A DNA stretch of 58,696 bases from Thermoanaerobaculia bacterium (GCA_027069135.1 JALXFE010000263.1:1-58696), one strand, 5' to 3'; counted from the stretch's first letter, positions 41,217 through 50,355 are shown. Numbers and translations: made by a program. The notes: generated by a model from the letters alone, not told the origin.

Positions 41217-43151
41217 ATGATCGGACTATCCAACCTCGGCAAGAGCTTTGGCCCGCAGACCCTCTTCAGCGGAGTCTCTCTGCAGCTGAATCCAGGCAAT
41301 CGCTATGGTGTCGTCGGTGCCAACGGCTCCGGGAAGTCGACCCTCTTGAGGATCTTCACCGGTGAGGAGCTTTCCAGTGAAGGAACCCTGTCGATTCCCA
41401 AGCGGATGCGCCTGGGGGTACTTCGGCAGGATCAGTTCAGCCACGAAGATCAGCCCATCATCGAGGTCGCGATGATGGGGCGCCTCGATGTCTGGGAAGC
41501 CATGGCGGAGAAAGAGGCCCTACTGGAGAAAGCCGAAGAATCCTTCGACGCGGACCGCTACGCGGAGCTCGAGGACATCATCCTGAGCAACGACGGCTAT
41601 GCCCTGGAAGCTCGAGCCGGGGAAATCCTCGAAGGATTGGGAATCGAGACAAGAATCCACAAGCAGCCCCTCTCGACCCTCTCCGGCGGGTTCAAACTGC
41701 GGGTTCTCCTCGGTCAGGTCTTGGCTTCGGAGCCGGATATTCTGCTTCTGGACGAGCCCACAAACCATCTGGACATCCTCTCCATCCGTTGGTTGGAGAA
41801 GTTCTTGGCGGACTATCGGGGGACCGCGGTGCTGATCTCCCACGACCATCGCTTCTTAGACAATGTCTGCACCCACATCCTCGATGTGGACTACGAGACG
41901 GTCATGCTCTACCCCGGCAACTACTCAGCCTTCGACAAAGCCAAACGTCTGGAGCGAGAGCGAAAAGAGTCCGAGATCGCTCGCCAGGAGAAGAAAATCG
42001 CCGACATGCGGTCCTTTGTCGACCGCTTCAAGGCCAAGGCCACCAAGGCTCGGCAGGCCCAGAGCAAGCTCAAGCAGATCGATCGCATCGATATCGAGCG
42101 CCTGCCTCAGAGCTCTCGCCGATATCCGATCTTCAAGCTCAAACAGGTGAGGCCCAGCGGCAAGCGGGTGCTCACCGTTGAGGGAGTTTCCAAGGCCTAC
42201 GGAGACAAAGAGGTCTTGAAGGATGTATCTCTGGAGGTTGATCGCGGTGACCGCATCGCCATCATCGGGCCCAACGGGATCGGAAAGTCCACTCTCCTGA
42301 AGATCATCATGGGGGTGGTGGAGGCCGATGCGGGGAAGTCCGAGTGGGGGTATGAGGCCCGACCCGGATATTTCGCTCAGGATCACCAAGAGCTCATGGA
42401 GGGTTCCAGAGCCACGGTGGAAAGCTGGCTTTGGGAAGCCTGTCCTCGGGAGCCCATCGGCTATGTCCGGGGAAACCTAGGTCTGGTGCTTTTCTCCGGC
42501 GACGAGGTCGAGAAATCTGTCGGGAGTCTCTCCGGGGGCGAGGGAGCGCGCTTGATCTTCAGTCGCCTCAGTGTCGAGAAGCCCAATATTCTCCTCTTGG
42601 ACGAGCCCACCAACCATCTGGACCTCGAGGCCATCGACGCCTTGGTCGATGGGCTCAAGAGCTACGACGGCTCCTTGATTTTCGTCTCCCACGATCGGTG
42701 GTTCGTCTCACGTCTCGCAACGCGGATCGTGGAGATCTCACCGGTGGGACTCCAAGACTTCCGCGGCACCTATGAGGAATATCTCGAGAAATGCGGAGAC
42801 GATCATTTGGACGCCGACGCCGTCTTGAAAAAGGCTAAGAAGGCGAAACGGAAGGTTGCCGATGCCGGCCCCAAGGGCCAGAAGGTCGGGGCTTCCGACG
42901 ATCGCCAGGTCGAGCGGCAGCGCAAGCAGGTGAAACGGGAGCGGGACCAGGTCACGGAGAAGATCGAGGCCGCCGAGGCGAGGGTCAACGCCATCAACGA
43001 ACTCTTCTGCGATCCGGCATTTTTCGACCGAACGCCGCGGGAGAAAATTACCAAGCTCGAAAAGGAACAGAAGGCTGAGGCCGCTCGCGTTGAGGAGTGG
43101 ATGGCGGAATGGGAGAAGCTCGAAGAGCGGCTTCTCGATCTCAGCTCGTAA
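41217..43151 (+). CDS. ybiT: ABC-F family ATPase, YbiT-like
   Basis: 644 residues from the ATG at 41217; an upstream ATG at 41172 adds 15 residues not found in the family. Soluble protein with two ATP-binding cassettes: Walker A GANGSGKST and GPNGIGKST, signatures LSGGFKLRVLL and LSGGEGARLIF, and Walker B plus D-loop ILLLDEPTNHLD in each half. The inter-domain linker is helical and rich in charged residues (about 235-300). ABC-F proteins act at the ribosomal E site. The segments GNRYGVVGANG, YPGNYSAFDKAK and SRQ-like linker match the YbiT subgroup rather than EttA or Uup. The last 110 residues (from DHLDADAVLKKAKKAKR) are a long charged coiled coil beyond the usual YbiT end. Both catalytic glutamates are present. 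Confidence 0.92.
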   Translation: MIGLSNLGKSFGPQTLFSGVSLQLNPGNRYGVVGANGSGKSTLLRIFTGEELSSEGTLSIPKRMRLGVLRQDQFSHEDQPIIEVAMMGRLDVWEAMAEKEALLEKAEESFDADRYAELEDIILSNDGYALEARAGEILEGLGIETRIHKQPLSTLSGGFKLRVLLGQVLASEPDILLLDEPTNHLDILSIRWLEKFLADYRGTAVLISHDHRFLDNVCTHILDVDYETVMLYPGNYSAFDKAKRLERERKESEIARQEKKIADMRSFVDRFKAKATKARQAQSKLKQIDRIDIERLPQSSRRYPIFKLKQVRPSGKRVLTVEGVSKAYGDKEVLKDVSLEVDRGDRIAIIGPNGIGKSTLLKIIMGVVEADAGKSEWGYEARPGYFAQDHQELMEGSRATVESWLWEACPREPIGYVRGNLGLVLFSGDEVEKSVGSLSGGEGARLIFSRLSVEKPNILLLDEPTNHLDLEAIDALVDGLKSYDGSLIFVSHDRWFVSRLATRIVEISPVGLQDFRGTYEEYLEKCGDDHLDADAVLKKAKKAKRKVADAGPKGQKVGASDDRQVERQRKQVKRERDQVTEKIEAAEARVNAINELFCDPAFFDRTPREKITKLEKEQKAEAARVEEWMAEWEKLEERLLDLSS

Positions 43152-43153
43152 AA

Positions 43154-43181
43154 AAGGCCCGCGATCGAGATCGCGGGCCTT
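43154..43181. terminator. Bidirectional terminator between ybiT and the SatD gene
   Basis: A 13-base perfect stem: AAGGCCCGCGATC (43154-43166) with GATCGCGGGCCTT (43169-43181). A T-run follows on the minus strand (A-run at 43150-43155), so it mainly ends the SatD transcript; on the plus strand it directly follows the ybiT stop. Confidence 0.85.
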
Positions 43182-43209
43182 CTAGGAATCTATGGATCGA
43201 GGCCGCGGG

Positions 43210-43887
43210 CTAGCCGGACAGTCCCACGACTTTCTTGATGCGGGACGGGGCCGACGCGTTGCGGCGGTCGATGAGCTCGAGCAAATGCCGGATGGCGCCT
43301 TCGCTGGAGTTGATCAGCTCCCATTTGGTGGCGATGAGGGAGTGAGAAATCTGCTGCTGGCTGCGATTCAACAATTCGGCGACCCGTAGCTGATTTTTTT
43401 CATATTGGTAGAGGCGAACGATCTGCCTCTGCAGATCCGTCATCTCATTCCAGCGCCATTGGAGAAGGTTGACGAGCACTTCGGCTGCTTCGTCCTGCTC
43501 CGGTTGGTCGGTTCCCAGGGAGAACGTCTTCTTCGACCTCTTGAGCTGGCTCATGAGCTCCCGGGCACGATAGAAGGCCGGACCATCGATCACTCCGGCT
43601 CGGCGGGTCTCCAGACCGGCCGTCAACTCGTCGTAGACCAGAGCGGAGCGGAACCGGGTCGGATGGAGATTCTCCTCGAGCGTGGAGAGTAGATCGTAGG
43701 CACAAGAGAGAGACGAGAGGACTGCGCACATCTCGTCCCCGCGGGTGATTTCAAGCGGTGCGTAGAGGTCGTCGGCGTGGTCCTGGTTGACCTGCTCGGC
43801 GGAAGCTTGGAGCTTGCGCGTGAGCTCCGCACGGTCGGCAACCTGGGAGGAACCAACGACATCCGTTATCAAGACATAGAGTTTCAT
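43210..43887 (-). CDS. SatD family protein with C-terminal helix-turn-helix
   Basis: 225 residues; ATG preceded by GAGGAAGG. The opening KLYVLITDVVGSSQVADRAE and the middle ITRGDEM match the SatD family, whose fold resembles a degenerate nucleotide-cyclase domain. The C-terminal third (QRQIVRLYQYEKNQLRVAEL, then NRSQQQISHSL) looks like a sigma-factor-type helix-turn-helix, so DNA binding is plausible. SatD proteins were first noted near a streptococcal stress locus and have no settled biochemical role. The gene is monocistronic, with a near-consensus promoter 65 bases upstream and a strong terminator downstream, which suggests substantial transcription. The next gene to the right reads toward it but is separated by 187 bases. 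Confidence 0.82.
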   Translation of the reverse strand: MKLYVLITDVVGSSQVADRAELTRKLQASAEQVNQDHADDLYAPLEITRGDEMCAVLSSLSCAYDLLSTLEENLHPTRFRSALVYDELTAGLETRRAGVIDGPAFYRARELMSQLKRSKKTFSLGTDQPEQDEAAEVLVNLLQWRWNEMTDLQRQIVRLYQYEKNQLRVAELLNRSQQQISHSLIATKWELINSSEGAIRHLLELIDRRNASAPSRIKKVVGLSG

Positions 43888-43951
43888 CTGACCTTCCTCA
43901 ACCTCTCTTCAAAGACCCGGAAAACAAACCCGGAAACAATCTCACTTGTTC

Positions 43952-43980
43952 ATTATAACCAGGAATTATAGGGTCTGCAA
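43952..43980 (-). promoter_or_regulatory. Near-consensus sigma-70 promoter for the SatD gene
   Basis: On the minus strand: TTGCAG (43980-43975), a 17-base spacer, then TATAAT (43957-43952), a perfect -10 box. The predicted transcript has a leader of about 57 bases. That leader contains a 9-base direct repeat, ACCCGGAAA on the plus strand at 43915-43923 and 43928-43936. Confidence 0.75.
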
Positions 43981-44074
43981 GGGATTCGGCGTTGTTGGGA
44001 AAAGAGAGTTTTGATGAAATTTCCGAACTTTTCGCAATACTTCTTTCGGAAAAAGCAGTAACCGCATGCCGCTT

Positions 44075-47000
44075 CTACGTAAGTGGGCCGCTTTCTTGGG
44101 CGCGGGAGGTACGACGTTCCCGGAGCTCGAGAAGGAGGTCGTAGAGAACCGGAACGACGATCAGGGTCAGGAACGTGGCGAAAGCCAATCCGAAGATCAC
44201 AGCCACCGCCATCCCGCGCCACCATTGGCTGCTCTCTCCGCCAGCAGCGAAACTGAAGGAATGGAAATCGAATTCGAAACCGGTGGCCAGGGGGATGAGC
44301 CCCAGGATGGTCGTCACGGTGGTGAGGAGCACAGGTCTCATCCGCCGCAGGCCCGTCGTGAGGACGAGCTCGTCACGGGGAACGCCCAAGCGGTACTGCT
44401 GCTCGCCGTAATCCAGCAGGACGATGGCGTTGTTGACGACGATACCGGCAAGAGAGATCACCCCGAGGCCGGTCATGAGGATTCCGAAGGGCAGGCCCGT
44501 GAAAATTAGCGCCGAGAGCACCCCGATCATCGACATGGCGACAGCGGACATGATGATGGCCGGCAGGGCCAGGGAATCGAATTTCGCCACCATCATGGCG
44601 AGAACGATCAGGAGGCTGTAGAGGAAAGCACGGGCGAGGAACGCCTGGGTCTCCTGCTCGTCTTCGCTCTGGCCGGCGAAGACCAATCGATACCCCGGCG
44701 GGAGCAGGCCCTCCTGAGCTTCGATGCGGCGACGAGCTTCCTGGCGAATAGGAGCCGCCAGGGTGGGCGACGTCACCTTGCCGCTCACCGTCACGACCCG
44801 CTTCTGGTTCTTGCGGGTGATAGAGGTGATGGCCGCGGACCGTTCGAGCTTCGCCACCGTGTTCAAGGGGATGGCCTGGCCTTCCTCGTTGAAGATCGGT
44901 AGGCGCCCGAGGGCTTCGAGGGATGTCCGTTCTCGGGCTTCGAGACGCACGACGATATCGGCTTCGTCGTCGTCCCAGCGGTAGACGGAAGCCTTGGTCC
45001 CGTTGATGGCGGTGCGGACGGTGCGAGCGATTTTCGCCGTCGTCAGGCCCAGTCGGGCAGCTTCGACGCGGTCGATTTGAAGCCGGACCTCCGGCCGCGC
45101 CAGGTCGAAATCGTCCGACAGGGAGACGAGCCCCGGAATATCTTCGACAAGCCTGCGGATGCGCCCAGCGATCGCGCCGAGGGCATCGAAATCCTCACCG
45201 GTGATTTCGATGCTCAGGGGGTCGCCGACGGGGGGGCCCTCCGTCGGATGATCGATATCCACCCGGACTCCTGGCCGCTGCGGAGAGCGGCGGCGGACTT
45301 CGGCCAAGGTCTCAAAGGAGCTTTCTGTCCGATCGTGACGCTCTACCAGATCGAGGCTGATGCGGCCGTGGGTCGGATCGCTGCCGGAGGAACCACTCAA
45401 CCCTAAGGGATCGCTCTGGCTGCCGGCACCGCTACCGGCGGCGCGAACTTTCAGATTGCCGAGATCTTCCAAGACCTCTTCATAGCCCTGCAGCAGAGCA
45501 TCCGTGCGGTCGAGGCGTGTGCCGGACGGGGTCTCGATATTGATGAAAATCTGATTGGGTTCGGTGTTGGGAATGAACTCGATGCCCGTATTGAGCGGGC
45601 CGGCATAGAGAGCGGCGACCACCGCAAACGTGACGACAGTCGCTAGGAGAACGGCGCCGCGGTGGCGCAGGGATGCTTGCAGAGCTGCGCGGTAGATCTT
45701 CGAGAACGTTTCGCCAAGGGTCTCGAGGGGGCTTGGCCTGCGAGCCTCGGAGACCGCCGGCACCTTCATGAAGGAGGCACAGATCGCCGGGTTCAACGTG
45801 AAGGCGATCAGCAGGGACGCGAGGAGCACCGCCGAAACGGTAAGCGGGAGATAGCTCATGAAGTCCCCGACGACCCCGGGCCAGAAGATCAGCGGGAAGA
45901 AGGCGCCGACGGTGGTCAGGGTCGAAACGAGAATAGCGCTGCCGACCTCCCGGGTCGCAGCCCCTGCGGCTCCTTCCGCCGTCGCGCCCTCCTGCATGTG
46001 GCGGTAGATGTTCTCGACCACCACCACGGCGTTGTCCACCAACATTCCCACCGCCAGGACCAAGGAGAAAAGCACGACGATATTGAGGGTCGTCCCGGAA
46101 AGCTCGAGGGCGCTGAAGGTGAGCAACATGGAGAAAGGGATAGCCAACCCCACGAAGAGGGCGTTGCGCAATCCCAGGGCGAACATCAGCACCAATACGA
46201 CCAGGCAGAGACCGGAAAGGATGTTGTTCTCGAGATCCCGCACCATCCGGCGGATCTCCAGGCTCTGATCTCCCAAGAAGGTCACCGTGACGCCTCGGGG
46301 CCAGCGTTCCTGTTCCTCGGCGACGATGGCGTGCACCGCGTCGGCGACCTCGATGATGTTGGCCCCGACCCGTTTCTGAACCGATAGGGCGACACTCTCC
46401 TTGCCGTCGATGCGGGCGTAGGAGGCGCGGTCTTCGAAACCGAAGGTCACGGTGGCCACATCTCGAATCTGAATCGGCGAGCCGTTCCGGGTTTGGATGA
46501 CGAAATCTTCGATCTGCCGGGGGTCGTCGACTTCACCGGGGACCCGCACGGCGTAGCTCAAGTCCCCCAGATCCAGCTGCCCGCCGGGGATCGAGACGTT
46601 CTCGTCTCGGACCGCGTCGAGGACGTCGTCCAGGGAAAGGCTGTAATGCTGCAGGCGTTGGGGGTCGACCTCCACCCGGACTTCCCGTTCTTGTCCGCCG
46701 ACGATGGAAGCCCGCAGAGCTCCGGGAATGGCCACCACCCGATCCTGGAGATCTTCCGCCAGCCGCTTGAGAGCGACCGGGCCGAGGTTCCCGGAGAGGT
46801 TGATCTGGAGGATCGGAATATCCGAGAAGTTGATCTCCTGGAGCTGCGTTTCTTCCGCCTCTTCCGGAAAGTCCACTTCCGCCACCTTGACCCGATCCCG
46901 AGTTTTCTGGAGGGCGCTTTCGATCTCGGTGCCGGAGACGAACTCAAGAGTCAGAACCGCCGCCCCCTCGAGAGACACGGCGGTCAGCGACTTCAGGCCA

Positions 47001-47224
47001 TCGATGCCCTGGAGCTCCCGTTCAAGCGGTCGGGTAATCTGGGATTCAACGTCCAAGGGGGAAGCCCCGGGATAGGGGGTGGTGGCGATGATGACCGGAA
47101 CGCTGACGTCCGGGCTACTCTCCCGCGGCAGCTGGACGTAGGCCAACAAGCCGGTGACCAGGACCACGGCGGCCAGAAAGAACACCGTCAGCCGGTGCTT
47201 GAGGGAGAGGTCCGAGAGAGTCAT
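44075..47224 (-). CDS. RND-family efflux pump inner-membrane transporter
   Basis: 1049 residues, the usual length for AcrB/HAE-type pumps. Proton-driven export of drugs or other hydrophobic compounds through a tripartite channel. The first transmembrane helix is at about 12-30 (LTVFFLAAVVLVTGLLAYVQ), followed by the porter domain (PGASPLDVESQITRPLERE). The fourth helix reads GMLVDNAVVVVENIYRHM: the usual Asp-Asp relay of AcrB is Asp-Asn here, a variant seen in other HAE-like families. The C-terminal helices include GIVVNNAIVLLDYGEQ and MRPVLLTTVTTILGLIPLA. The start overlaps the adaptor's stop (ATGA). It is the last gene of the TetR-TolC-adaptor-RND operon. The substrate cannot be read from sequence. 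Confidence 0.95.
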   Translation of the reverse strand: MTLSDLSLKHRLTVFFLAAVVLVTGLLAYVQLPRESSPDVSVPVIIATTPYPGASPLDVESQITRPLERELQGIDGLKSLTAVSLEGAAVLTLEFVSGTEIESALQKTRDRVKVAEVDFPEEAEETQLQEINFSDIPILQINLSGNLGPVALKRLAEDLQDRVVAIPGALRASIVGGQEREVRVEVDPQRLQHYSLSLDDVLDAVRDENVSIPGGQLDLGDLSYAVRVPGEVDDPRQIEDFVIQTRNGSPIQIRDVATVTFGFEDRASYARIDGKESVALSVQKRVGANIIEVADAVHAIVAEEQERWPRGVTVTFLGDQSLEIRRMVRDLENNILSGLCLVVLVLMFALGLRNALFVGLAIPFSMLLTFSALELSGTTLNIVVLFSLVLAVGMLVDNAVVVVENIYRHMQEGATAEGAAGAATREVGSAILVSTLTTVGAFFPLIFWPGVVGDFMSYLPLTVSAVLLASLLIAFTLNPAICASFMKVPAVSEARRPSPLETLGETFSKIYRAALQASLRHRGAVLLATVVTFAVVAALYAGPLNTGIEFIPNTEPNQIFINIETPSGTRLDRTDALLQGYEEVLEDLGNLKVRAAGSGAGSQSDPLGLSGSSGSDPTHGRISLDLVERHDRTESSFETLAEVRRRSPQRPGVRVDIDHPTEGPPVGDPLSIEITGEDFDALGAIAGRIRRLVEDIPGLVSLSDDFDLARPEVRLQIDRVEAARLGLTTAKIARTVRTAINGTKASVYRWDDDEADIVVRLEARERTSLEALGRLPIFNEEGQAIPLNTVAKLERSAAITSITRKNQKRVVTVSGKVTSPTLAAPIRQEARRRIEAQEGLLPPGYRLVFAGQSEDEQETQAFLARAFLYSLLIVLAMMVAKFDSLALPAIIMSAVAMSMIGVLSALIFTGLPFGILMTGLGVISLAGIVVNNAIVLLDYGEQQYRLGVPRDELVLTTGLRRMRPVLLTTVTTILGLIPLATGFEFDFHSFSFAAGGESSQWWRGMAVAVIFGLAFATFLTLIVVPVLYDLLLELRERRTSRAQESGPLT

Positions 47225-48312
47225 GGCGTGGGTGCTTCGACCTCGGGAACCGTCGTCTCGACGACTTCCTGGTCTTGCCCCAGGTCTTGCTGGCCCTCGA
47301 TCACGACCCGATCACCGGCCTCGAGCCCGCGGCGGACGACGACCTGAGCCCCGACGACGGTGCCGAGCTCGACCACCTGACGGTGGGCCCGTCCCTGCCG
47401 GATCACGAAGACCGCCTCCTCGCCCCCGAGGTCTACCAGGGCTTCGAGGGGGACGGTCACCGCCTGCGGAATCGTCCTGCGAACGACCTCCAACCGACCG
47501 TAGAGACCCGGCTTGAGGCGGCCGTCCTCGTTGGGAATTTCGGCTTCGACCTCGAGGGTTCGGGTCGATGGGTCCAATTCTGTGGCCAGACGCACGAGCT
47601 CACCTTCGAAAGGGCTTTCTTCGAGAATGTCCAGGTGCAGGAAGACCGGGGAACCGACTTTCAAGAAGGGGACGTCTTGCGCCGTAGCCGCCGCCCGGAC
47701 CTTGAGCCGGGAGACGTCGAGGATTTCGATGATCGCCTTGCCCGGCGCCACGTAGTCGCCAACCTCCACCAGGCGGTGGGCCACCTCTCCGTTCCAAGGG
47801 GCCCGTACCGTGGATTTTGCCAGCTGCAACCGGGCGCTGGCGAGACGCGCGGCGGCGACATCCCGATCCGTCACCGCATCGAGGAGCTGTTGCTGCGTAA
47901 TGGAGCGCCGTTCGAAGAGCCGGTTCGCGCGTTTGAAACGGGCCTCCGCGCGGCGTTGCACGGCCTCCGCTTCGGCGAGGCCCTGCTTCAGGGAGCGAGT
48001 GTCGATGCGGGCGAGGATCTGGCCGGAGCGAACTCTCTCGCCCGCTTCGACGTAGAGCTTCTCCACCGTCCCCGGAACTTCTGCCGCCAAGAGCGCTCTG
48101 CGCCGGGGGAGGAGATCCGCCGGCAGGCGGGCGACGTCCTCGATCTCCTGGGCCGTCACGAGCCTCGTGGTCACCGATACCTTCGTCTCCTTGGGGGGGG
48201 CCTCAGGGCCCGAGGCATCCGTTGGGCCACAGGCCATCCCGGAGCCGGCGACGGCCAAGAAAGCGAGGGCTACCAGGGTCTTAGAAGGCGACTTCTTCAA
48301 AATCCAGCTCAT
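47221..48312 (-). CDS. RND periplasmic adaptor (membrane fusion lipoprotein)
   Basis: 363 residues. The start is the ATG overlapping the stop of the TolC-like gene (ATGA at 48309-48312). The frame is open much farther upstream but only as a shadow of that gene. Lipobox AGSGMAC anchors it to the inner membrane. The lipoyl-like half domains carry VPGTVEKLYVEAGERVRSGQ and STVRAPWNGEVAHRLVEVGD; between them lies a helical hairpin (LKQGLAEAEAVQRRAEARFK onward). The beta-barrel and membrane-proximal domains follow (LKPGLYGRLEVVRRTIPQ, VVVRRGLEAGDRVVIEGQ). It couples the pump to the outer-membrane channel. Its stop overlaps the RND start. Confidence 0.94.
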   Translation of the reverse strand: MSWILKKSPSKTLVALAFLAVAGSGMACGPTDASGPEAPPKETKVSVTTRLVTAQEIEDVARLPADLLPRRRALLAAEVPGTVEKLYVEAGERVRSGQILARIDTRSLKQGLAEAEAVQRRAEARFKRANRLFERRSITQQQLLDAVTDRDVAAARLASARLQLAKSTVRAPWNGEVAHRLVEVGDYVAPGKAIIEILDVSRLKVRAAATAQDVPFLKVGSPVFLHLDILEESPFEGELVRLATELDPSTRTLEVEAEIPNEDGRLKPGLYGRLEVVRRTIPQAVTVPLEALVDLGGEEAVFVIRQGRAHRQVVELGTVVGAQVVVRRGLEAGDRVVIEGQQDLGQDQEVVETTVPEVEAPTP

Positions 48313-49682
48313 GGAGCCTCCTCGCCGACAGGCGTGTCGGTCGCGGCGGGGGAAGAGTTCGGCAGGAGGGGGATTCGCCCCAGGGATCGCTCCAGCCGAA
48401 CCCATTGAATGAAGGCATCGAAGCGAGCCTCGATCCTCTCGAGCTCGGCCAGGGTGTCTTGCTCCTGGGCCCCCAGAAGGTCCACCTGGAGGGCAGCACC
48501 TTCGCGATAGCTTTCCTGGGCCACACGGCCCGCCTCTTGGGCAGCGTCGGCCGCGGTTTGGGCCGCCTGCCACCGTGCCCGAGCGGCGACGAAGGCGCTG
48601 TGGGCGACGGAGACTTCTTCGGCGATACGCCGGTCCAGGTCCTGCTGAAGCCACATGAGCTGTCGCCGTTGGCTCTCCAATTGGGCGACCTGGCCGCGAC
48701 GGCGGCCACCGTCGAAGAAACCCCAATGAAGGTCAATGGATAAGCGCCAATCCCGGAAAAGAGGGTTCTCGAGGTCTTCCGGCCGTCGAACGGTTCGGCC
48801 AAAGGCTCCGTTGAGCTCCAATTGGGGTTTGCCGTCCGCCCGTACGGTGCGGACACGATGGCGCAAAGCCTCCACCTGCCGGTCGAGGTCCCGCTGCTCC
48901 GGCCGCTCCTGGGCCTGCGTTAAGAGGCCCTGGATCCCAGGTGCGGTAGGGATCGCCACTTCGGGTAGGCGAAGGTGAACCTCTTCCGTGATCCCGAGCC
49001 CAAGAACCCTTCGTAGCCGGCTGCGGGCGACTTCTACAGCCCCGTTGCTGCGGGCGAATTCCGGCTCCAGGGCGGCGGACGAAGCCTTGGATCTCAGTAA
49101 CTCGAGGCGGGTCGCGTCCCCCAATTCGAACCGGGCCTCAACCACTTGCAGCGCGGCGGTTCGGGTCCGCCGTTGGACCTCCAGAGCCTCTGCGGCGCTG
49201 ACCGCTCGGGCCAGCTGGAAATAGGCCTCGGCGGCCTCGGCGGCGGTGTCGAGTCGTACGGTCGAGATCTGGGCCTCGGCGACCTCCACCGCGGTGCGCG
49301 CCAGGTCGAGGGCGGCGCCTACCTTTCCCCAGGTAAAGAGCGGTTGGGTGAGCTCCGCCGATAGGTTGTAGAGGGTCTGGCGGCGTGGCTTGAAACTTCC
49401 CCCCGGGAAGTTGTCGACGAATTCTTCGAAGTCCGGGCTGTTGAGGAGGGAGGGGTTCCGAGAGACGTTCCAGCCGGATACGAGCTCCAGGGAGGGCAGG
49501 GCGTTGGCTCGCGCTTCCTGAATCCCACCGGCGAGCTCCTGGCGGCGCTCTTCAGCACTCTTCAAGATCGGATTTCGGACCAGCGCCTGCTCTACGACCT
49601 CAGCCATGCCCAGGCCCTGGGCTTCACTGGGGCTCGCGGAGAAAAGCAGCGAGGCGGCCAAGACCGACAGGGCATGCATCAT
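48309..49682 (-). CDS. TolC-like outer-membrane efflux channel
   Basis: 457 residues from the ATG at 49682, which overlaps the TetR stop (ATGA); a second ATG three bases later is possible. A signal peptide ends SPSEAQG. Two OEP repeats give the helical hairpins and strands of a TolC fold: EVVEQALVRNPILKSAEERR and an NLSAELTQPLFTWGKVGAAL strand in the first half, and RDWRLSIDLHWGFFDGGRRR in the second. It provides the exit duct for the pump encoded downstream. The gene order, with channel first and pump last, differs from the common adaptor-pump-channel order. Confidence 0.93.
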   Translation of the reverse strand: MMHALSVLAASLLFSASPSEAQGLGMAEVVEQALVRNPILKSAEERRQELAGGIQEARANALPSLELVSGWNVSRNPSLLNSPDFEEFVDNFPGGSFKPRRQTLYNLSAELTQPLFTWGKVGAALDLARTAVEVAEAQISTVRLDTAAEAAEAYFQLARAVSAAEALEVQRRTRTAALQVVEARFELGDATRLELLRSKASSAALEPEFARSNGAVEVARSRLRRVLGLGITEEVHLRLPEVAIPTAPGIQGLLTQAQERPEQRDLDRQVEALRHRVRTVRADGKPQLELNGAFGRTVRRPEDLENPLFRDWRLSIDLHWGFFDGGRRRGQVAQLESQRRQLMWLQQDLDRRIAEEVSVAHSAFVAARARWQAAQTAADAAQEAGRVAQESYREGAALQVDLLGAQEQDTLAELERIEARFDAFIQWVRLERSLGRIPLLPNSSPAATDTPVGEEAP

Positions 49683-50290
49683 GGGGCGTGGGTGGGCTTT
49701 CCGCTCAGGCCTCGCCAGAGGATCTTCCACAGGCGGGGCACCCGGGCCTGCAGATCGGACGCGTTCGTCTGGCGATAAATCAGCTGCCGCAGGAAGCCGT
49801 CGAGGAAGGACCTCCAGGCCAGCGCCAGATCGGCCGGCTCCGCATCCAAGGCTTCGCCCCGTTCGATGGCCTGGGAGAAAAACCCTTCGAGGGTTCGTTG
49901 GTACTCCGCCTTGTATTGGGAGACGATCGCCAGGACCCGGTCTCCCAGATCTCCGTCGATCAAAGAGGTCGTGACCCGCATGACCGTGACCGTCGCCGGC
50001 TGGCGGGTGGTGAATTCCACCGCCATCTCGAAATGGCGACGGAGCCTCTGCTCCACAGACCCGTCGTCCTTCAGCGTTTTCAGACTGGCGTCTCTCCAGG
50101 CTTCGATGCTGTGGCGCAGCAACTCTAAGAGGAGCTCCTCCTTGGAGCGGTAGTAGTTGTAGAGACCCGCCTTGCTCAAGCCCACTTGTTGGGCGATATC
50201 CGCCATCGACGTGCCGCCATAGCCCCGAGCGGCCAGCAGATCCACCGTGGCCTCTCGAATGCGTTTGCGGGTGGGCTTTATTTCATGCAT
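49679..50290 (-). CDS. TetR-family repressor of the efflux operon
   Basis: 203 residues from the ATG at 50290. The N-terminal helix-turn-helix reads TSMADIAQQVGLSKAGLYNYY, a near-perfect TetR/AcrR motif, and the helical ligand-binding domain follows. An ATG at 50374 would add 28 residues, but those codons translate two palindromic operators and a promoter, so they are non-coding. No ribosome site precedes 50290, so translation may rely on a leaderless or weakly initiated transcript. It is first in the operon, so the repressor controls its own level together with the pump. The inducer is presumably a pump substrate; this is inference from context. Confidence 0.93.
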   Translation of the reverse strand: MHEIKPTRKRIREATVDLLAARGYGGTSMADIAQQVGLSKAGLYNYYRSKEELLLELLRHSIEAWRDASLKTLKDDGSVEQRLRRHFEMAVEFTTRQPATVTVMRVTTSLIDGDLGDRVLAIVSQYKAEYQRTLEGFFSQAIERGEALDAEPADLALAWRSFLDGFLRQLIYRQTNASDLQARVPRLWKILWRGLSGKPTHAP

Positions 50291-50292
50291 GG

Positions 50293-50328
50293 CTACCGAC
50301 CGGTCGGTAGCTTCCGACCGGTCGGTAG
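50293..50328. promoter_or_regulatory. Two adjacent TetR operators
   Basis: CTACCGACCGGTCGGTAG at 50293-50310 is a perfect 18-base palindrome. It is followed directly by CTTCCGACCGGTCGGTAG at 50311-50328, which has one changed base. The ACCGACCGGTCGGT core is typical of TetR/AcrR operators. The second copy overlaps the -10 box of the candidate promoter, and the first lies over the leader just before the start codon. Confidence 0.85.
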
Positions 50329-50355
50329 TGTTCCGGGTAGAGGTGGAGAAGTCAA
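50327..50355 (-). promoter_or_regulatory. Candidate promoter of the efflux operon
   Basis: On the minus strand TTGACT (50355-50350), a 17-base spacer, then AACACT (50332-50327). The -35 box is near consensus and the -10 keeps the key A and final T. Operators cover the -10 region and the start site, giving simple steric repression. Confidence 0.55.
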
